From Thiohalomonas sp. (GTDB taxonomy: Bacteria > Pseudomonadota > Gammaproteobacteria > GRL18), in NCBI GenBank assembly GCA_023864145.1, contig JAIVER010000102.1, forward strand, positions 1-5,654: DNA of 5,654 nt, written 5' to 3'. Each line of letters opens with the position of its first letter. The first letter of the stretch is position 1. Position numbers and translations under genes: made by a program. The notes beneath the pieces are model-generated. The model was not told the origin of the DNA and made no database searches. It saw only the letters and a program-made list of their open reading frames with translations. Shown piece after piece: positions 5,605 to 5,654 of the stretch.

Positions 5605-5654
5605 AGAAGAAGATCAAAATTATCCAATGACGCAAATTACTCTCACAGCCCATG
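5588..5654 (+). CDS. 5' end of the terminal element's ORF, right copy (runs off the window)
   Basis: This is identical to the left-copy ORF: MLDFHREEDQNYPM continuing to TAH at the edge, 22 codons without a stop. The six-codon ORF MTYENA (5574-5594) precedes it and overlaps its start by seven bases in another frame. The product is unrecognised and likely belongs to the insertion element. Confidence 0.4.
   Translation, partial: MLDFHREEDQNYPMTQITLTAH

Larger units (their letters stand above)
5568..5654. repeat. Right arm of perfect 87-bp terminal inverted repeat
   Basis: This is the exact reverse complement of 1-87. It interrupts the IS630 transposase between codons for Ile and His, at TATA (5568-5571), and runs to the window edge. 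The plus strand reads inward into the unseen element. Any base-level feature described for the left arm is repeated here in the opposite orientation. Confidence 0.93.

Noticed and set aside
1..5654. Circular plasmid or phage with terminal redundancy
   Set aside because: The repeated ends are inverted, not direct, and no replication or virion gene is present.
1..5654. CRISPR array or defence system
   Set aside because: There are no regularly spaced repeats and no cas-like or nuclease-like gene; the only repeats are the two terminal arms and a short local duplication.

Overview
The window is moderately AT-rich bacterial DNA. The pyruvate kinase remnant, the IS630-type transposase and the codon use would suit a gammaproteobacterium, but no rRNA, tRNA or other lineage marker is present, so this is inference. 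Only one gene is clearly intact: a 1156-residue protein at 1459-4929 (+). I recognise it as the pyrophosphate-dependent type of phosphoenolpyruvate carboxykinase (PPi-PEPCK, EC 4.1.1.38), the very long family unrelated in length to the ATP- and GTP-dependent enzymes.

Layout from left to right. Positions 1-87 are one arm of a perfect 87-bp inverted repeat, whose other arm is 5568-5654. It looks like the end of a multicopy insertion element running off both edges of the window. Next is a fragment of a helix-turn-helix, probably transposase-like, gene (60-359, -). It is cut by that element and has its own leader up to about 480. Then comes a broken pyruvate kinase gene (404-1143, -), with a one-base frameshift near its start and loss of everything after the AKI of its active-site motif. 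A 315-bp divergent intergenic region (1144-1458) holds a perfect 19-bp palindrome and a 10-bp direct repeat. PPi-PEPCK fills 1459-4929. Downstream are a hairpin without a T-tract (4944-4974), a C-terminal remnant of a BFD-like [2Fe-2S] domain (5012-5131, -), a tiny truncated + strand ORF (5123-5203), and the C-terminal part of an IS630-family transposase (5209-5567, -). The IS630 gene is cut by the second arm of the terminal repeat.

Reading. The segment is an island of host DNA with nested insertions on both sides: pyk is cut by the HTH element, which is cut by the terminal element; the [2Fe-2S] gene remnant lies beside an IS630 element, which is cut by the terminal element. Both terminal-element insertions abut a TA dinucleotide, as expected for IS630/Tc1-type or other TA-targeting transposition. 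The two metabolic genes are divergent and both act on phosphoenolpyruvate: pyruvate kinase (PEP to pyruvate, now dead in this copy) and PPi-PEPCK (PEP/oxaloacetate interconversion using Pi/PPi). The shared intergenic palindrome is a candidate operator for a former or current PEP-node regulator. Because the window ends exactly at the repeat arms, it may be an assembly contig that stopped at an unresolved multicopy IS.
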